A stretch of 64,000 nucleotides of DNA from Gammaproteobacteria bacterium. GTDB lineage: Bacteria > Pseudomonadota > Gammaproteobacteria > HTCC5015. The stretch lies in the NCBI GenBank assembly GCA_028284675.1, contig JANQRI010000050.1, forward strand, positions 1 to 64,000, read 5' to 3'. The translations under genes and the position numbers were made by a program. Shown in pieces: positions 63,218 to 64,000 of this stretch; the first letter of the stretch is position 1; each line of letters starts with the position of its first letter. The notes beneath the pieces are model-generated. The model did not search any database and was not told the origin of the DNA. It saw only the letters and a list, made by a program, of their open reading frames with translations.

Positions 63218-64000
63218 ATGGATACCGATAAACTCCCGATCGTCATGACTATCGCCGGGAACGACCCTTCCGGTGGCGCCGGCATTACCGCCGATATTGA
63301 AGCCATTATCAGCCAAGGCTGCCACGCGCTGCCGATTGTTACCTGTGCGACCGTACAAGATACCTGTAACGTGCTGAGTATTAACCCGCTGGACCCGGAG
63401 CTGGTTATGCAGCAAGCACGCGCGGTTTTGGAGGATCTCCCGGTCGATACGATAAAAATCGGTCTGCTGGGTACGGAAGAAACCGTAGAGGCCGTGCATG
63501 AAATTCTGGCGGACTATCCGGATATCCCGGTGGTACTGGACCCGGTGTTACAGGCCGGCGGCGGCCATCCATTGGCTTCTGAAGCGGTCATTGAGGCCAT
63601 TATCGACCTGTTGTTACCTTACACTCAGGTGCTGACACCCAACAGCCAGGAAGCGCTGAGCTTAATCCCGGGCGCAGATAATGTGAATGCTGCAGCACTT
63701 GCATTACAGGAGTTCGGCTGTGAATACGTGCTGGTCACCGGCACACACGAGAACTCTGCCGAAGTGATCAACCGGCTTTTCGGTAAACAGCAGGAACTGG
63801 AGCAATATCGATGGCAACGACTGCCGGATAACTATCATGGCTCAGGTTGCACCTTGTCCGCGGCATTGGCCGGATTGCTGGCACAAAATCTGGAGCTCTC
63901 AGATGCCGTCTATCAGGCCCAGGATTTTACCTGGCACAGCCTGCAAAAAGGTTATCGCCTCGGCATGGGGCAATATCACCCGAATCGCCTGTTTTGGGCA
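63218..64000 (+). CDS. thiD: Hydroxymethylpyrimidine/phosphomethylpyrimidine kinase, 3' end beyond the window
   Basis: The frame from the ATG at 63218 stays open to position 64000 (261 residues visible, close to the usual 266), so only the last residues are missing. Motifs: IAGNDPSGGAGITADIEAII, VVLDPVLQAGGGHPLASEAV, the LTPNSQEAL region and YHGSGCTLSAALAGLLAQ with the catalytic cysteine. ThiD phosphorylates HMP twice for thiamin synthesis. In related genomes thiE and hemL often follow. Confidence 0.95.
   Translation, partial: MDTDKLPIVMTIAGNDPSGGAGITADIEAIISQGCHALPIVTCATVQDTCNVLSINPLDPELVMQQARAVLEDLPVDTIKIGLLGTEETVEAVHEILADYPDIPVVLDPVLQAGGGHPLASEAVIEAIIDLLLPYTQVLTPNSQEALSLIPGADNVNAAALALQEFGCEYVLVTGTHENSAEVINRLFGKQQELEQYRWQRLPDNYHGSGCTLSAALAGLLAQNLELSDAVYQAQDFTWHSLQKGYRLGMGQYHPNRLFWA

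Noticed and set aside
1..64000. CRISPR arrays, prophage or integrated plasmid signatures
   Set aside because: No regularly spaced direct repeats, integrase, phage structural or conjugation genes were seen.

Overview
The window is chromosomal DNA from a Gram-negative gammaproteobacterium. Marker genes for an LPS-bearing outer membrane (lptD, surA, rlpA, lgt, an OprP-type porin), the mrdA-rodA-mltB-rlpA-dacC-ybeD-lipB-lipA order, the sucABCD/lpd block, lptD-surA-pdxA-rsmA-apaG-apaH and rubredoxin-thiD all fit that class. I cannot name the genus. A complete 2-oxoglutarate dehydrogenase/succinyl-CoA synthetase block, beta-oxidation genes and a membrane H+-pyrophosphatase suggest an aerobic, energy-economical, probably aquatic organism. 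I saw no rRNA, tRNA, CRISPR array or phage genes.

Layout. 1-3124: a large secreted YD-repeat (RHS) protein on the minus strand, cut by the window edge. 3382-5798: a catabolic-type acetolactate synthase and a small membrane protein. 5795-14670: a minus-strand envelope operon running from mrdA to lipA (PBP2, RodA, MltB, RlpA, PBP5/6-type carboxypeptidase, a D-amino acid aminotransferase, DUF493, lipoate synthesis). 14739-18385: soluble pyrophosphatase divergent from a K+-independent-type proton-pumping pyrophosphatase, then adenylate kinase with a zinc-type lid. 18709-26715: sucA, sucB, lpdA, sucC, sucD, closed by a strong hairpin. 26864-33631: lptD-surA-pdxA-rsmA-apaG-apaH. 33637-37682: two fatty acid beta-oxidation genes and folA.

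37852-45839 is the most interesting part. A di-iron ferritin-like protein is divergent from an operon of a MerR-type regulator with every sequence hallmark of a CarH/LitR adenosylcobalamin photoreceptor, an FAD-dependent oxidoreductase, a DUF1365 protein and a cyclopropane-fatty-acid-synthase-like methyltransferase. It meets tail-to-tail a haem-containing cis/trans fatty acid isomerase. The divergent intergenic region carries six TGTACA/TGTATA elements. I read this as a candidate light/B12-controlled module for remodelling membrane unsaturated fatty acids.

46093-50323: an orphan FetB-type permease, a TfoX-N protein, a membrane TPR protein, a 320-bp gene-less element with perfect 22-bp terminal inverted repeats (MITE-like), and thyA. 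50342-54759: lgt, a 1-acylglycerol-3-phosphate acyltransferase, and znuBC divergent from znuA. 54899-58843 looks phosphate/lipid related: a metallophosphoesterase plus GT4 glycosyltransferase pair resembling the PlcP-Agt phospholipid-to-glycolipid pair, a PhnP-like metallo-beta-lactamase-fold protein whose catalytic metal ligands are replaced, and an OprP-family porin. 59106 to the end: O-methyltransferase, CpdA-like phosphodiesterase, SirB1-like protein, MATE exporter, rubredoxin and a 3'-cut thiD.
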